Shown here: positions 7,574 to 16,906 of the stretch, piece by piece
How positions within the stretch are numbered: the first letter of the stretch is position 1
Layout: every line of letters starts with the position of its first letter
Assembly (NCBI RefSeq): GCF_036345915.1
Contig: NZ_CP107785.1
Span: 8,742,001-8,806,000, forward strand
Direction: 5' to 3'
DNA: 64,000 nt
Source of the DNA: Nocardia sp. NBC_00565
GTDB taxonomy: Bacteria > Actinomycetota > Actinomycetes > Mycobacteriales > Mycobacteriaceae
The notes under the pieces: model-generated
Database searches by the model: none
The model's input: the letters and a program-made list of their open reading frames with translations, nothing else
What the model was told of the DNA's origin: nothing
Position numbers and translations under genes: made by a program

Positions 7574-9610
7574 TCAGAGGGTGATGCGTTCGGTTTCCGG
7601 CATGAAGAGCTTGTCGCCTTCTTTCACCCCGAAGGTGGTGTAGAACTCGGCGATATTGCGGACTACCTGGTTGCAGCGGAATTCGTTGGCGGAGTGGACG
7701 TCCTGCAGTTGGCTGATGGTGGCTTCCTCGGTTTGCTTTTCGCGCCAGCTGCGGGCGTAGGAGAAGAACATCTGCTGGTAATCGGGGTCGATGCCCTCGC
7801 GCTTTGCGGCAATGCGGTAGGCGGCCAGGGCAATCTGCAGGCCGCGCAGGTCTGCGAGGTTCTCACCGACAGTGAGTGCGCCGTCGACGTGGTACTTGGG
7901 GTCGAGGCCCTCGGGGACCAGTACGTCGAACTGTGCGATGAGCGCCTTGGTCTTGGCTTCGAAGGCGGCCAGATCCTCGGGGGTCCACCAGTCGCGCCGG
8001 TTGCCGTCGGCATCGTATTTCGAGCCCTGGTCGTCGAAGCCGTGGCCGATCTCGTGGCCGATGGTCGCACCGACCGCGCCGTAATTGACCGCGGTCGTCG
8101 CGTCCTTGTCGAAGAACGGCGACTGCAGATAGGCGGCGGGGAAAGTGATCTGGTTATTGGTGGGCGAGTAGTAGGCGTTCACCGTCTGCGGCGACATGCC
8201 CCATTCGGATTTGTCGACGGGAGTGCCCAGCCGGTTGAACGCCTTCTTGGACTCGAAAGCACTGACGGCGCGCAGGGATTCGATCAACTTGCCTGTGGTG
8301 ATCTTCAACCCGGAGTAGTCGTCCCACTTGTCCGGATATCCGATCCTGGCCTCGATCTTGTTGAGCTTGACGATCGAGGCGTCCCTGGTCGGTTGGGTCA
8401 TCCAGGACGAATTGGTGAAGTTTTCCTGGTAGGCGGCCATCAGATCGGCCACCATCTCCTTCGCCCGGTCCTTGGCCGAGGGCGGAAAGTGCTTGTCCAC
8501 ATAGAGTTTCCCGAGTTGGTCGCCGAGATTCTCGTTGACGATGCCGACGGCGGACTTCCAGAGTTCCGGCCGCTCCTCGATCCCGCTGAGCACCTTGCCG
8601 ACGAAGGCGAAGCGTGCGTCGCGGATCACCTTGGGCAGAAACCGGCCGTACTCCGCGATCACATTGACGCGCAGGTACTCGCGCCACTGCGCGATATCGG
8701 TATCGGCCCACAGCTGCGCCGCCGCGGTCACGAACGAAGGCTGCGCGACCACGATCTTGTCGAACAGTGTGCGCGGCCGGTCGGTATTGCCCGCCATCCA
8801 CGGATCCCAGTCGAATTGCGGTCCGAGCGCGACCAATTCGGCCCAGCTCTTGACGTTGTAAGTGGCGTCGGTATTGCGATTGCGCACGCTGTCCCAGTGC
8901 GCGGCTGCGATCTTGGTCTCCAGATCGACCATGCGCTGCGCGATACCGGCGGCGTCGACGAGCCCCGCGCCGGCGGCCATCTTCTCCAGATACGTCTTGT
9001 ACCCCGCGAGCTGCGTCGCGTATTGCGGCTTGCGGTAGTACTGCTCGCTCAGCCCGATTCCGGACTGACTGATGGTCGGGATGTAGGCGTTGGAGTCCTT
9101 GCGATCGATGCCGATCCCGATGCCGATCAGCCCGGAGATCGGCAACTCCGCCATCGCCTTGGCCAGATCCGCCTTGGTCGCCGCGCCGTCGATCTTGGCG
9201 AAAAGATCGGCCAGCGGTGTCATGCCGAGCTTCTCGAACGTCTCCTCATCCAGCCGCGCGTCGTAGAGATCGCGAATCTGCTGCGCCTCCGAACCCGCCT
9301 TCGGATCCTTGATGCCCTCGATGATCGCCCGCAACTGATCCAGCGTCCGATCGGAGGCATCGCTGATCGCACCGACCGCGGCCTTGTCCGGCGGCAGCTG
9401 GTATTCGCGCAGCCACGTGCCGTTGACGTGGCGGTACAGGTCGTCCTGCGGCCGGATCGCCGGATCGGCGCCGCCCATATCGACACTGGTCAACTGCACC
9501 TTCGGTGCGTCGCTCGAGCACGAAACCAACGCGACGGCGGCCGGCACGGCCCCGAGCGCGACCAGGAAGGCGCGGCGGTCCAACTGACCGGGACGACCGG
9601 TTGATGTCAC
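7574..9610 (-). CDS. M13 family zinc metallopeptidase lipoprotein, copy 1
   Basis: A 678-residue neprilysin/PepO-type (M13) endopeptidase expected on the outer face of the membrane, where it would cleave short peptides. The active site is GHEIGHGFDDQG with the zinc-binding HEIGH, the third ligand is in ENLADLRG, and the family motif NAYYSPTNNQITFPA precedes them. GTG at 9610 was chosen because a GGGAGAGGA site sits six bases before it; the longer ATG start at 9649 lacks one. The N-terminus has a Tat-like DRRAF followed by a hydrophobic stretch ending in lipobox LVSC, so it is probably a lipoprotein. A close paralogue lies directly upstream on the same strand. The actinobacterial M13 peptidase Zmp1 is linked to host interaction. 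Confidence 0.92.
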   Translation of the reverse strand: MTSTGRPGQLDRRAFLVALGAVPAAVALVSCSSDAPKVQLTSVDMGGADPAIRPQDDLYRHVNGTWLREYQLPPDKAAVGAISDASDRTLDQLRAIIEGIKDPKAGSEAQQIRDLYDARLDEETFEKLGMTPLADLFAKIDGAATKADLAKAMAELPISGLIGIGIGIDRKDSNAYIPTISQSGIGLSEQYYRKPQYATQLAGYKTYLEKMAAGAGLVDAAGIAQRMVDLETKIAAAHWDSVRNRNTDATYNVKSWAELVALGPQFDWDPWMAGNTDRPRTLFDKIVVAQPSFVTAAAQLWADTDIAQWREYLRVNVIAEYGRFLPKVIRDARFAFVGKVLSGIEERPELWKSAVGIVNENLGDQLGKLYVDKHFPPSAKDRAKEMVADLMAAYQENFTNSSWMTQPTRDASIVKLNKIEARIGYPDKWDDYSGLKITTGKLIESLRAVSAFESKKAFNRLGTPVDKSEWGMSPQTVNAYYSPTNNQITFPAAYLQSPFFDKDATTAVNYGAVGATIGHEIGHGFDDQGSKYDADGNRRDWWTPEDLAAFEAKTKALIAQFDVLVPEGLDPKYHVDGALTVGENLADLRGLQIALAAYRIAAKREGIDPDYQQMFFSYARSWREKQTEEATISQLQDVHSANEFRCNQVVRNIAEFYTTFGVKEGDKLFMPETERITL

Positions 9611-9706
9611 GAGGATTCCTCTCCCGATGCGGTCCGGCCGCATCCTCATCAGGCGCGATATTGCTGGCCCGAGGCTACCTGTCGCGGGCGCTGCCAGCCC
9701 GTCGGA

Positions 9707-11752
9707 TCAGAGCGAGACCCGCTGGTCCTGGGCCAGGAACAGCTTGTCACCCGCCTGGACGTCGAATGTCGGATAGAACTCGTCGATATTGCGGACCACC
9801 TGATTGCAGCGGAATTCGTTGGGCGCGTGCACATCCATGGCCAGCCGCAATTCCTGCTGCTGCGGAGTCGACTTATCGCGCCAGATGCGCGCCCAGGACA
9901 GGAACATGGTCCGGTGATCCGGGTCGTCCTTGCCATCGCGCTTGTCCGCGATGCCGAGCGCGGCCAGCGCGATCCCGAGACCGCGCAGGTCGGCGAGGTT
10001 CTCCCCGACGGTCAGCGCGCCGTCGACGTGCTTACTCGGATCCAGGCCCGCCGGGACCAGCGCGTTGTACTGCTCGATGAGCTGCTTGGTCTTGACCTCG
10101 AACGCGGCCCGGTCCGCGGGGGTCCACCAGTCGCGCAGATTGCCGTCACCGTCGTACCGCGATCCCTGGTCGTCGAATCCGTGCCCGATCTCGTGCCCGA
10201 TGATCGCTCCGATCGCGCCGTAATTGACCGCGGCCGCGGCGTCCTTGTCGAAGAACGGCGGCTGCAGAATCGCAGCCGGAAAGGAGATCGAGTTGGCACT
10301 CGGGTCGTACATCGCGTTCACCATTTGCGGCGGCATGACCCATTCGGACTTGTCGACCGGGATGCCCAGTCGCGCGAAACCGCGTTTGGCCTCGAAAGTC
10401 TCGGCGGCGCGCACGGATTCGAGCAATTTGCCACGCGTGATGGTCAATCCGGAGTAATCGATCCACTTGTCCGGATAGCCGATCTTCGTGACGATCTTGT
10501 CGAGTTTCGCGATGGCGGCCTGCCTGGTCGGCGGCGACATCCAGGTCGAATCGGTGAAGTCGGCCCGGTAGGCGGAAATGAGGTCGGCGACCATCGCCAA
10601 GGCGCGCTCTTTGGCCGAGGGCGGAAAGTGCTCGCGCACATAGAGTTTCCCGAGCTGCTGGCCGAGATTCGCATTGACAGTGGCGATCCCGTCCTTCCAC
10701 GGCTCCTGCCGCTGCGTCAACCCCCGCAATGTCTTGCCGACGAAATCGAATTCGGCATCGGCAATGGCCTTGGGTAGCAGCGACGCGAAATGCTTGACCA
10801 CCGCGAGTCGCAGATATTCCTGCCAGGCCGCGATATCGACCTCCGCCCAGAGTTGTCCGGCCGCTGTCACGAACGACGGCTGCCCGACCACCACCTTGTC
10901 GAACAGCGCGTGCGGCCGGTCGGTATTGCCCGCCAGCCACGGATCCCAGTCGAATTGCGGTGCGAGCGCGGTCAATTCGGCCCAGCTCATGGGGTTGTAG
11001 GCGGCATCGGGATTGCGCAGCCGAACGTCATCCCAGAAAGCGGCCGCGATCCGGGTCTCCAGATCGAAGACGCGCTGGGCGGTTCCGGCCGGATCGGTAA
11101 AGCCCGCACCCGCGGCGACCCGTTCCAGATAGGTCTTGTAGGCCGCACGCTGCTCGGCGTATTGGGGCTTGCGGTAATACTGCTCGCCCATATGGGGATC
11201 GATGCCGGACTGCGAGACGGTGGCGACGTAGGCGGCGGAATTCTTCTGATCCACCTCGACGGCCAAATCGATGAGTCCGCCGATCGGTAGCGCGCCCATC
11301 ACCCGGGCGAGGTCGGCTTTGTGCGCCGCCCCGTCGATCGCGGTGAACAGATCGGCCAACGGTGTCGTGCCGAGCTTTTCGATCGTGTCGATATCGAGCC
11401 GAGCGTCGTACAGATCGCGGATCTGCTGCTCGGTCGACCCGGCCTTCGGCTCGCGAATGCCCGCGACGATCTCCCGCAGCTGCCGCTCGACCCGGTCGCT
11501 GACCTCGTCGAACGTGCTGTAGGACGACTTGTCCGGCGGCAGTTGATAGTCGCGCAGCCAGCCACCGTTGACGTACCGGAACAGGTCGTCCTGCGGTCGA
11601 ATCGCGTGGTCCTCGCCCCGCATATCGACCCCGGTGAGTGTGACCGACCGATTGCGCGAGCAGGCGACCAACGCGGTGGTGGCCGGAATCACTCCGAGTG
11701 CGATCAGGAAGGCGCGGCGACGGAGTCGGGCGGAACGAGCAGACGAACTCAA
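9707..11752 (-). CDS. M13 family zinc metallopeptidase lipoprotein, copy 2
   Basis: A 681-residue paralogue of the downstream peptidase, in the same order and orientation with 96 bases between them, so the pair is a tandem duplication. It keeps GHEIGHGFDDQG, ENLADLRG and the NAMYDPSANSISFPA substrate-binding strand, so it should be active. TTG at 11752 is the likely start: a GAAAGAGG site lies five bases before it and the frame then opens with LRRRAF, a hydrophobic segment and lipobox ALVAC. The ATG at 11845 would give an implausible leader. The N-terminal 30 residues and several loops differ most from copy 1, suggesting divergence in substrate choice. Confidence 0.92.
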   Translation of the reverse strand: MSSSARSARLRRRAFLIALGVIPATTALVACSRNRSVTLTGVDMRGEDHAIRPQDDLFRYVNGGWLRDYQLPPDKSSYSTFDEVSDRVERQLREIVAGIREPKAGSTEQQIRDLYDARLDIDTIEKLGTTPLADLFTAIDGAAHKADLARVMGALPIGGLIDLAVEVDQKNSAAYVATVSQSGIDPHMGEQYYRKPQYAEQRAAYKTYLERVAAGAGFTDPAGTAQRVFDLETRIAAAFWDDVRLRNPDAAYNPMSWAELTALAPQFDWDPWLAGNTDRPHALFDKVVVGQPSFVTAAGQLWAEVDIAAWQEYLRLAVVKHFASLLPKAIADAEFDFVGKTLRGLTQRQEPWKDGIATVNANLGQQLGKLYVREHFPPSAKERALAMVADLISAYRADFTDSTWMSPPTRQAAIAKLDKIVTKIGYPDKWIDYSGLTITRGKLLESVRAAETFEAKRGFARLGIPVDKSEWVMPPQMVNAMYDPSANSISFPAAILQPPFFDKDAAAAVNYGAIGAIIGHEIGHGFDDQGSRYDGDGNLRDWWTPADRAAFEVKTKQLIEQYNALVPAGLDPSKHVDGALTVGENLADLRGLGIALAALGIADKRDGKDDPDHRTMFLSWARIWRDKSTPQQQELRLAMDVHAPNEFRCNQVVRNIDEFYPTFDVQAGDKLFLAQDQRVSL

Positions 11753-12095
11753 GAGAACCTCTTTCCAGCGGTGATGTGGAATCTGTATAGGTCTTCTGGT
11801 GATCTTGCTCGAACCGAGGGTAATAACGTGGCAGGCCGCGAGCACTGATCCGCACGGGTTTCACAGCCGAAGTTCAGGTGCCGCGAACCGACCCGATTCG
11901 GTACACCTAGCGGTGTTCTGTATGGTTAACGGGTTGCCTGCGGGAGCTATGCCCGCAATCCGGCCGTGAACCCCCAGTGGTTGGGTCATCGAGATCCACG
12001 AAACCGCTGGCAGGCGCGCGTTCGGGTGGTGACACGACCATGCCCGTCGGGTCGGCAATCCGGCGTGCGTATACATCCAGGTCAAGGAGGCTGAA
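11753..12095. other. intergenic region with the rplN operon leader
   Basis: These 343 bases between the divergent M13 copy 2 and rplN hold no supported gene. On the plus strand TTCGGT (11897-11902), an 18-base spacer and TATGGT (11921-11926) form a plausible promoter. This gives rplN a leader of about 160 bases with a small hairpin, TGCGGG-N7-CCCGCA (11939-11957). The leader ends in a strong AAGGAGG (12084-12090). Confidence 0.5.
11897..11926 (+). promoter_or_regulatory. candidate promoter of the rplN-rplX-rplE-rpsN operon
   Basis: TTCGGT, an 18-base spacer and TATGGT resemble an actinobacterial housekeeping sigma promoter. Because the divergent peptidase gene lies upstream instead of rpsQ, the ribosomal operon must start in this gap. 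The exact hexamers are a by-eye choice. Confidence 0.4.
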
Positions 12096-12464
12096 GTGAT
12101 TCAGCAGGAGTCGCGACTGCGCGTCGCCGACAACACGGGTGCGAAGGAAATCCTCTGCATCCGGGTTCTCGGTGGTTCGTCGCGTCGCTATGCCGGCATC
12201 GGCGACATCATCGTCGCCACTGTCAAGGACGCTGTCCCCGGCGGCAACGTCAAGAAGGGCGAGGTCGTCAAGGCCGTCATCGTGCGCACCGTCAAGGAGC
12301 GTCGTCGCCCGGACGGTTCGTACATCAAGTTCGATGAGAACGCGGCCGTGCTGATCAAGCCGGACAACGACCCGCGTGGCACTCGTATCTTCGGCCCGGT
12401 CGGCCGCGAGCTGCGCGAGAAGAAGTTCATGAAGATCGTTTCGCTGGCCCCGGAGGTGCTCTGA
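12096..12464 (+). CDS. rplN: 50S ribosomal protein L14
   Basis: A 122-residue complete L14, which binds 23S rRNA and contacts the 30S subunit at the intersubunit face. [26 protein letters not shown] and [28 protein letters not shown] are signature ends. GTG at 12096 follows a perfect AAGGAGG six bases before it. It is first in its operon: in many bacteria rpsQ precedes it, but in mycobacteria the S10 and spc blocks are also separated here. Confidence 0.99.
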   Translation: MIQQESRLRVADNTGAKEILCIRVLGGSSRRYAGIGDIIVATVKDAVPGGNVKKGEVVKAVIVRTVKERRRPDGSYIKFDENAAVLIKPDNDPRGTRIFGPVGRELREKKFMKIVSLAPEVL

Positions 12465-12465
12465 C

Positions 12466-12783
12466 ATGAAGGTGCACAAGGGCGACACCGTGCTCGTCAT
12501 CTCGGGTAAGGACAAGGGCGCGAAGGGCAAGGTCATCCAGGCCTACCCGGATCGCAACCGGATCCTGGTCGAGGGCGTGAACCGGATCAAGAAGCACGTT
12601 GCCAACTCCGCCAACCAGCGTGGCGCCTCGTCGGGCGGCATCGTGACCCAGGAAGCTCCGATCCACGTGTCCAACGTGATGGTCGTCGACTCCGACGGCA
12701 AGCCGACTCGCGTCGGCTACCGGACGGACGAGGAGAGCGGCAAGCGGGTCCGGATCTCCCGTAAGAACGGGAAGGACATCTGA
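12466..12783 (+). CDS. rplX: 50S ribosomal protein L24
   Basis: A 105-residue L24, an early assembly protein of the large subunit. The KOW motif is [22 protein letters not shown] at the N-terminus. It starts one base after the rplN stop and ends one base before rplE, so translation is coupled. The GGAGGTG inside the end of rplN serves as its ribosome-binding site. Standard spc-operon position. Confidence 0.99.
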   Translation: MKVHKGDTVLVISGKDKGAKGKVIQAYPDRNRILVEGVNRIKKHVANSANQRGASSGGIVTQEAPIHVSNVMVVDSDGKPTRVGYRTDEESGKRVRISRKNGKDI

Positions 12784-12784
12784 C

Positions 12785-13348
12785 ATGACCACCTCTGAGC
12801 AGACCCAGCCGCGCCTGAAGGCGCGCTACCGGGCCGAGATCAAGGACGCGCTGAACAGCGAGTTCAACTACGCCAACGTGATGCAGATCCCGGGCGTGGT
12901 GAAGGTTGTCGTGAACATGGGTGTCGGTGACGCCGCGCGCGACGCCAAACTCATCAACGGCGCCGTCAAGGATCTGGAACTGATCACCGGTCAGAAGCCC
13001 GAGATCCGCAAGGCCACCAAGTCGATCGCGCAGTTCAAGCTGCGTGAGGGCATGCCGATCGGCGCGAAGGTCACCCTGCGCGGCGACCGCATGTGGGAGT
13101 TCCTGGATCGCCTGGTCTCCATCGCGCTGCCCCGTATCCGCGACTTCCGCGGCCTGTCGCCGAAGCAGTTCGACGGCAACGGCAACTACACGTTCGGCCT
13201 GAGCGAGCAGTCGATGTTCCACGAGATCGACGTGGACTCCATCGACCGCCCGCGCGGTATGGACATCACCGTGGTGACCACTGCGACCAACAACGAAGAA
13301 GGCCGTGCCCTGCTCAAGCACCTCGGCTTCCCGTTCAAGGAGAACTGA
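12785..13348 (+). CDS. rplE: 50S ribosomal protein L5
   Basis: A 187-residue L5, part of the central protuberance that binds 5S rRNA and contacts the P-site tRNA. Recognised by [35 protein letters not shown] and the [27 protein letters not shown] region. It starts one base after rplX. The short acidic/polar N-terminal extension ([18 protein letters not shown]) is typical of actinobacterial L5. Confidence 0.99.
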   Translation: MTTSEQTQPRLKARYRAEIKDALNSEFNYANVMQIPGVVKVVVNMGVGDAARDAKLINGAVKDLELITGQKPEIRKATKSIAQFKLREGMPIGAKVTLRGDRMWEFLDRLVSIALPRIRDFRGLSPKQFDGNGNYTFGLSEQSMFHEIDVDSIDRPRGMDITVVTTATNNEEGRALLKHLGFPFKEN

Positions 13349-13352
13349 GCAC

Positions 13353-13538
13353 ATGGCTAAGAAAGCACTGGTCAACAAGGCCAACGCCAAGCCGAAGTTC
13401 GCGGTCCGGGCTTACACCCGCTGCCAGCGCTGCGGCCGCCCGCACGCGGTCTACCGCAAATTCGGCCTCTGCCGCGTGTGCCTGCGCGAAATGGCGCACC
13501 GCGGCGAGCTTCCGGGTGTGCACAAGAGCTCCTGGTGA
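13353..13538 (+). CDS. rpsZ: 30S ribosomal protein S14 type Z (zinc-binding form)
   Basis: A 61-residue zinc-ribbon S14. Two CxxC pairs (CQRCG near residue 24 and CRVC near residue 40) bind zinc; it is the short form used when zinc is sufficient. It begins four bases after rplE with a gap carrying the AAGGAG ribosome-binding site. The strong hairpin after it ends the first half of the split spc operon. The name rpsN is also used for this gene. Confidence 0.97.
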   Translation: MAKKALVNKANAKPKFAVRAYTRCQRCGRPHAVYRKFGLCRVCLREMAHRGELPGVHKSSW

Positions 13539-13574
13539 GCTCGCGCTCCCTGTGAGCGCACCGCATAACTGAAC

Positions 13575-13606
13575 AAGGGCACGGCCTCCCTGGAGGCCGT
13601 GCCCTT
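13575..13606. terminator. strong hairpin terminator after rpsZ
   Basis: A 15-base perfect stem (AAGGGCACGGCCTCC with its complement) and a two-base nominal loop lie between rpsZ and the reverse-strand Uma2 gene, and can serve both. A terminator here means rpsH is not simply read through from the first ribosomal half-operon. Confidence 0.88.
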
Positions 13607-13632
13607 GCGCGTTTCAACTGCGTTGAGCCGGT

Positions 13633-14286
13633 TCAGAATTCGAGTTCAGTCCAGGGGATGTGGATGCCGAATGGGAAATCGATGTCGATCGCCGCGGAAT
13701 CCTTCGGTGACCATTTGCCGGTCAGCAGGTAATTGACCGGATACAGGGGGTGCACTCCCGGTGGGAGGTCGCCGGGGGTCTTCTCCAGAGCAAAGGCGCG
13801 AACCATGGCGATCGCGCTCGCCTCGCGTTCCAGTGTTACTTCCCAATACCAGGGAATGCCAGCCTTGGCGTAGCGTGCCCTTTTCTCGTCCATATCGGTC
13901 TGGGTGTTCGAGGGGGATAGCACCTCGCCGACAAGCAGAACGTCCTTGGCTCGGATGTCCTGATACGGGGCATCGAGGCAGCGATAGGCCAGAAAATCAG
14001 GTGTGACGAAGTCTGACTTTCCAGATTCACCGAAGAACACGTTGGTTTCGAAGTCGACGCGCCAGCAGTGCTGTGGCTGCTCCGCCATCCCTGCACGCGC
14101 GCATCGCTTGAGCGCACTGGTCAGTGCGAACGTGAACGCTTGGTGTTCGGCGGGCCCACGTCGTAGCCATACGACCCGCCCGTTCCATAGTTCGATCTGC
14201 CCGGCGATTTCAGCGGGTAGTTGCTCGAGCTCCTCCCACGTCATGTACTCGGGAAGGTCGGGCCGTTCGATGCGCGGAAGCGACAT
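13633..14286 (-). CDS. Uma2 (DUF820) nuclease-fold gene inside the ribosomal spc block
   Basis: A 217-residue Uma2-family protein. The N-terminal MTWEELEQLPAE box, RVDFETNVFF, FVTPDFLAYRC and VLLVGEVLSPSNTQTDMDEKRARYAKAGIPWYWEV correspond to the PD-(D/E)XK core motifs of the family. It lies on the opposite strand to all the ribosomal genes around it, between rpsZ and rpsH, which are usually adjacent. No transposase, integrase or target-site duplication is visible. A strong terminator lies between it and rpsZ. Its role is unknown; the second Uma2 gene of the window is at 6.9-7.5 kb. Confidence 0.85.
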   Translation of the reverse strand: MSLPRIERPDLPEYMTWEELEQLPAEIAGQIELWNGRVVWLRRGPAEHQAFTFALTSALKRCARAGMAEQPQHCWRVDFETNVFFGESGKSDFVTPDFLAYRCLDAPYQDIRAKDVLLVGEVLSPSNTQTDMDEKRARYAKAGIPWYWEVTLEREASAIAMVRAFALEKTPGDLPPGVHPLYPVNYLLTGKWSPKDSAAIDIDFPFGIHIPWTELEF

Positions 14287-14666
14287 GACCCGATCCTAGT
14301 CTCGACTGCAGTGCCTGCCCTGAGGTTCGCTAGACGGAATTGAGGTCTGGGATCTCACCAACCGTTGCCGATGATGGTTGGGAAATGTGGGTGGCGTCGA
14401 GCGAGTCGAGTGGGGCCGATTTGGGCCTCAGCTGGGGGTTGTCTACACTAGGGCGGTTGCTTGGGCACATCTGTGTCTGCACGCCTTGATGCAGTGATTG
14501 CGTCGACGTGCGGACGGCCCGGGTACCGAGAACTCGTAATGAGAACTCAATCCGGTCGGCAAATGTCGGCCGGACCGCCGAATTGCTATAGGCCCACGGC
14601 CGGCGTGCCTTTGTGTACGCCGGTGTTGTATGGGAACCGTGGCGAGAAAGGTGTCAAGGTCGAACT
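14287..14666. other. 380-bp leader region of the second half of the spc operon
   Basis: There is no supported gene here; a short open frame at 14461-14670 lacks any sign of coding. It contains a good promoter (14421-14449) and then about 210 bases of leader. A seven-base hairpin, CCGGCGT/ACGCCGG (14600-14606 with 14617-14623), sits shortly before rpsH. In other bacteria S8 represses this operon by binding its own message, so a regulatory leader is plausible but not shown. Confidence 0.5.
14421..14449 (+). promoter_or_regulatory. promoter for rpsH-rplO
   Basis: TTGGGC (14421-14426), a 17-base spacer and TACACT (14444-14449) form a near-ideal housekeeping promoter on the ribosomal strand, downstream of the inserted Uma2 gene. 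It would restore expression to the six ribosomal genes cut off from the rplN promoter. Confidence 0.6.
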
Positions 14667-15065
14667 ATGACCATGACTGATCCGATCGCAGACTTTCTGA
14701 CGCGTCTGCGCAACGCCAACTCGGCGTACCACGATCAGGTGAAGGCTCCGCACTCGAAGCTCAAGGCGAATATCGCCGAGATCCTCAAGCGCGAGGGCTA
14801 CATCGCCGACTACCGGACCGAGGACGCACCCGTGGGTAAGACCCTGGTCGTCGACCTCAAGTACGGCCAGAGCCGTGAGCGCAGCCTGCAGGGCCTGCGT
14901 CGCGTCTCGAAGCCGGGTCTGCGTGTGTACGCGAAGTCCACCAACCTGCCCAAGGTCCTGGGCGGCCTCGGCGTGGCGATCATCTCCACGTCGACCGGTC
15001 TGCTCACCGATCGCCAGGCGGCCAAGCAAGGTGTAGGCGGGGAAGTCCTCGCCTACGTCTGGTAA
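14667..15065 (+). CDS. rpsH: 30S ribosomal protein S8
   Basis: A 132-residue complete S8, a primary 16S rRNA-binding protein and, in E. coli, the spc-operon translational repressor. [22 protein letters not shown] at the start and the end [11 protein letters not shown] are diagnostic. The ATG at 14667 agrees with the conserved [10 protein letters not shown] start; the ATG two codons later is also possible. The upstream AAGGTCGA is a fair ribosome-binding site. Confidence 0.98.
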   Translation: MTMTDPIADFLTRLRNANSAYHDQVKAPHSKLKANIAEILKREGYIADYRTEDAPVGKTLVVDLKYGQSRERSLQGLRRVSKPGLRVYAKSTNLPKVLGGLGVAIISTSTGLLTDRQAAKQGVGGEVLAYVW

Positions 15066-15079
15066 CGGGAGGTAGGACA

Positions 15080-15619
15080 ATGTCGCGTATTGGCAAGAAG
15101 GCCATCGCAATTCCCGCGGGCGTCGAGGTCGCCATCGACGGCCAGAACGTGTCGGTGAAGGGCCCGAAGGGCACCCTGACCCACGTCGTCGCCGAGCCGA
15201 TCACCATCACCAAGGGTGAGGACGGTCAGCTCGAGGTCGCCCGGCCGGACGATCAGCGCGAGAGCCGTGCGCTGCACGGCCTGACCCGCACCCTGGTCGC
15301 CAACATGATCGAAGGCGTCACCAAGGGCTACGAGAAGAAGATGGAAATCTTCGGCGTCGGTTACCGCGTGGCGGCCAAGGGCTCGAACCTGGAGTTCGCC
15401 CTGGGCTACAGCCACCCGGTCCCGATCGAGGCTCCGGAGGGCATCACCTTCGCGGTGGAGACACCCACCAAGTTCTCCGTGTCCGGTATCGACAAGCAGA
15501 AGGTCGGCCAGATCTCCGCTGTCATTCACGGACTGCGTAAGCCCGACCCGTACAAGGGCAAGGGCATCCGCTACGCCGGCGAGGTCGTTCGCCGCAAGGT
15601 CGGAAAGACGGGTAAGTGA
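15080..15619 (+). CDS. rplF: 50S ribosomal protein L6
   Basis: A 179-residue L6 that binds 23S rRNA near the sarcin-ricin loop and the factor-binding site. The N-terminal [16 protein letters not shown] and the C-terminal [24 protein letters not shown] are signatures. GGGAGGTAGGACA before the ATG is a strong ribosome-binding site. It lies 14 bases after rpsH. Confidence 0.99.
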   Translation: MSRIGKKAIAIPAGVEVAIDGQNVSVKGPKGTLTHVVAEPITITKGEDGQLEVARPDDQRESRALHGLTRTLVANMIEGVTKGYEKKMEIFGVGYRVAAKGSNLEFALGYSHPVPIEAPEGITFAVETPTKFSVSGIDKQKVGQISAVIHGLRKPDPYKGKGIRYAGEVVRRKVGKTGK

Positions 15620-15621
15620 TC

Positions 15622-16029
15622 ATGGCGCAAACCGAAAATCAGAAGGCCAAGCGCGTTCCGCGTGGCAAGGACGTGTCGACCGCGCGCCGTCTGTCGAAGA
15701 CCCGCCGTCACTTCCGTCTGCGCAAGAAGGTCGTCGGCACCACCGAGCGTCCGCGTCTGGTGGTCAACCGCTCCTCGCGTCACCTGCACGCACAGCTCAT
15801 CGACGATTCGATCGGCAAGACCATCGCCGCCGCGTCCTCGATCGAGGCCGATGTGCGCGCGCTGGACGGCGACAAGTCGGCCAAGGGCAAGAAGGTCGGC
15901 GAACTGATCGCCGAGCGTGCCAAGGCCGCTGGTATCGATGCCGTCGTATTCGACCGTGGTGGTCACGATTACCACGGCCGCATCGCGGCGCTGGCCGATG
16001 CCGCTCGCGAAGGTGGGTTGAAGTTCTGA
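15622..16029 (+). CDS. rplR: 50S ribosomal protein L18
   Basis: A 135-residue L18 that carries 5S rRNA into the central protuberance. [36 protein letters not shown] and the end [23 protein letters not shown] identify it. The ATG at 15622 gives the usual MAQ start; a GTG at 15616 overlapping the rplF stop would add two residues. Confidence 0.98.
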   Translation: MAQTENQKAKRVPRGKDVSTARRLSKTRRHFRLRKKVVGTTERPRLVVNRSSRHLHAQLIDDSIGKTIAAASSIEADVRALDGDKSAKGKKVGELIAERAKAAGIDAVVFDRGGHDYHGRIAALADAAREGGLKF

Positions 16030-16060
16030 TGACTGCAAACAATTATGGAAGGAACGTCTG

Positions 16061-16726
16061 ATGCCGGGACGTCAAAGGCGTGACGGCGGCAGCGGACCCG
16101 CCGGACAGCAGAATGGTGCCGCCGGTGGCGGCGACAGCCGCGACGGCCGTGGCGGTGGTCGCGATCGCCGTGGCGGTGGTGACCGTCGTGACCAGCAGGC
16201 CGACAAGAACCAGCTCGAGCGCGTCGTCGCGATCAACCGTGTCTCCAAGGTCGTGAAGGGTGGTCGTCGCTTCAGCTTCACCGCCCTCGTGATCGTCGGT
16301 GACGGCAACGGTCTGGTCGGCGTCGGCTACGGCAAGGCCAAGGAAGTTCCCGCGGCCATCCAGAAGGGTGTCGAGGAGGCTCGCAAGGGCTTCTTCCGCG
16401 TCCCGATGATCGGCTCGACCATCACCCACCCGGTTCAGGGTGAGGCGGCGGCCGGTGTGGTCATGCTGCGTCCGGCCTCGCCCGGTACCGGTGTGATCGC
16501 CGGTGGTGCGGCGCGCGCGGTGCTGGAATGCGCTGGTATCCATGACATTCTGGCGAAGTCGCTCGGTAGCGATAACGCCATCAACGTCGTGCACGCGACG
16601 GTTGCGGCGCTCAAGATGCTGCAGCGTCCGGAAGAGGTCGCGGCCCGTCGTGGTCTGCCGCTCGAGGACGTCGCCCCCGCGGGCATGCTGCGCGCACGCG
16701 CTCAGGCAGCGGGAGGTGCCAGGTAA
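16061..16726 (+). CDS. rpsE: 30S ribosomal protein S5
   Basis: A 221-residue S5, which helps decoding fidelity and mRNA unwinding at the entry channel. The conserved core starts at [22 protein letters not shown] and contains [15 protein letters not shown]. The first 48 residues are a Gly/Arg/Asp-rich tail ([16 protein letters not shown]) typical of actinobacteria and longer than in E. coli. It has a GGAAGGAA ribosome-binding site. Its stop shares one base with the rpmD start. Confidence 0.99.
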   Translation: MPGRQRRDGGSGPAGQQNGAAGGGDSRDGRGGGRDRRGGGDRRDQQADKNQLERVVAINRVSKVVKGGRRFSFTALVIVGDGNGLVGVGYGKAKEVPAAIQKGVEEARKGFFRVPMIGSTITHPVQGEAAAGVVMLRPASPGTGVIAGGAARAVLECAGIHDILAKSLGSDNAINVVHATVAALKMLQRPEEVAARRGLPLEDVAPAGMLRARAQAAGGAR

Positions 16727-16905
16727 TGGCAGATCTCAAGGTGACCCAGATCAAGTCGTCGATCGGCGCCAAGGTGAACCAGCGGGAGAGCCTTCGTACG
16801 CTCGGCCTGCGGAAGATCCGCCAGACCGTGGTTCGCGAGGACAATCCGCAGAACCGTGGGCTGATCAATGTCGTGCGCCACCTCGTAACAGTTGAGGAGG
16901 TCTGA
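16726..16905 (+). CDS. rpmD: 50S ribosomal protein L30
   Basis: A 59-residue L30. [30 protein letters not shown] and the [13 protein letters not shown] end are diagnostic. The ATG overlaps the rpsE stop as TAATG, so the two are translationally coupled. The gene is easily missed because it is so short. The GGGAGG inside the end of rpsE is its ribosome-binding site. Confidence 0.97.
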   Translation: MADLKVTQIKSSIGAKVNQRESLRTLGLRKIRQTVVREDNPQNRGLINVVRHLVTVEEV

Positions 16906-16906
16906 C

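Noticed and set aside
9611..9649. Upstream ATG start for M13 copy 1
   Set aside because: The GTG at 9610 has a ribosome-binding site at the right distance and leads directly into the Tat/lipoprotein signal; the ATG at 9649 has none.
14600..14623. Terminator before rpsH
   Set aside because: The hairpin is only seven base pairs, lies directly before an essential gene and has no T tract. It more likely belongs to the leader.
13539..14666. Mobile-element borders or a target-site duplication around the Uma2 gene
   Set aside because: No transposase, integrase or matching direct repeat is visible at either side.
14461..14670. Short plus-strand frame before rpsH
   Set aside because: It lies inside the leader, has no ribosome-binding site or family resemblance, and would overlap the rpsH start.
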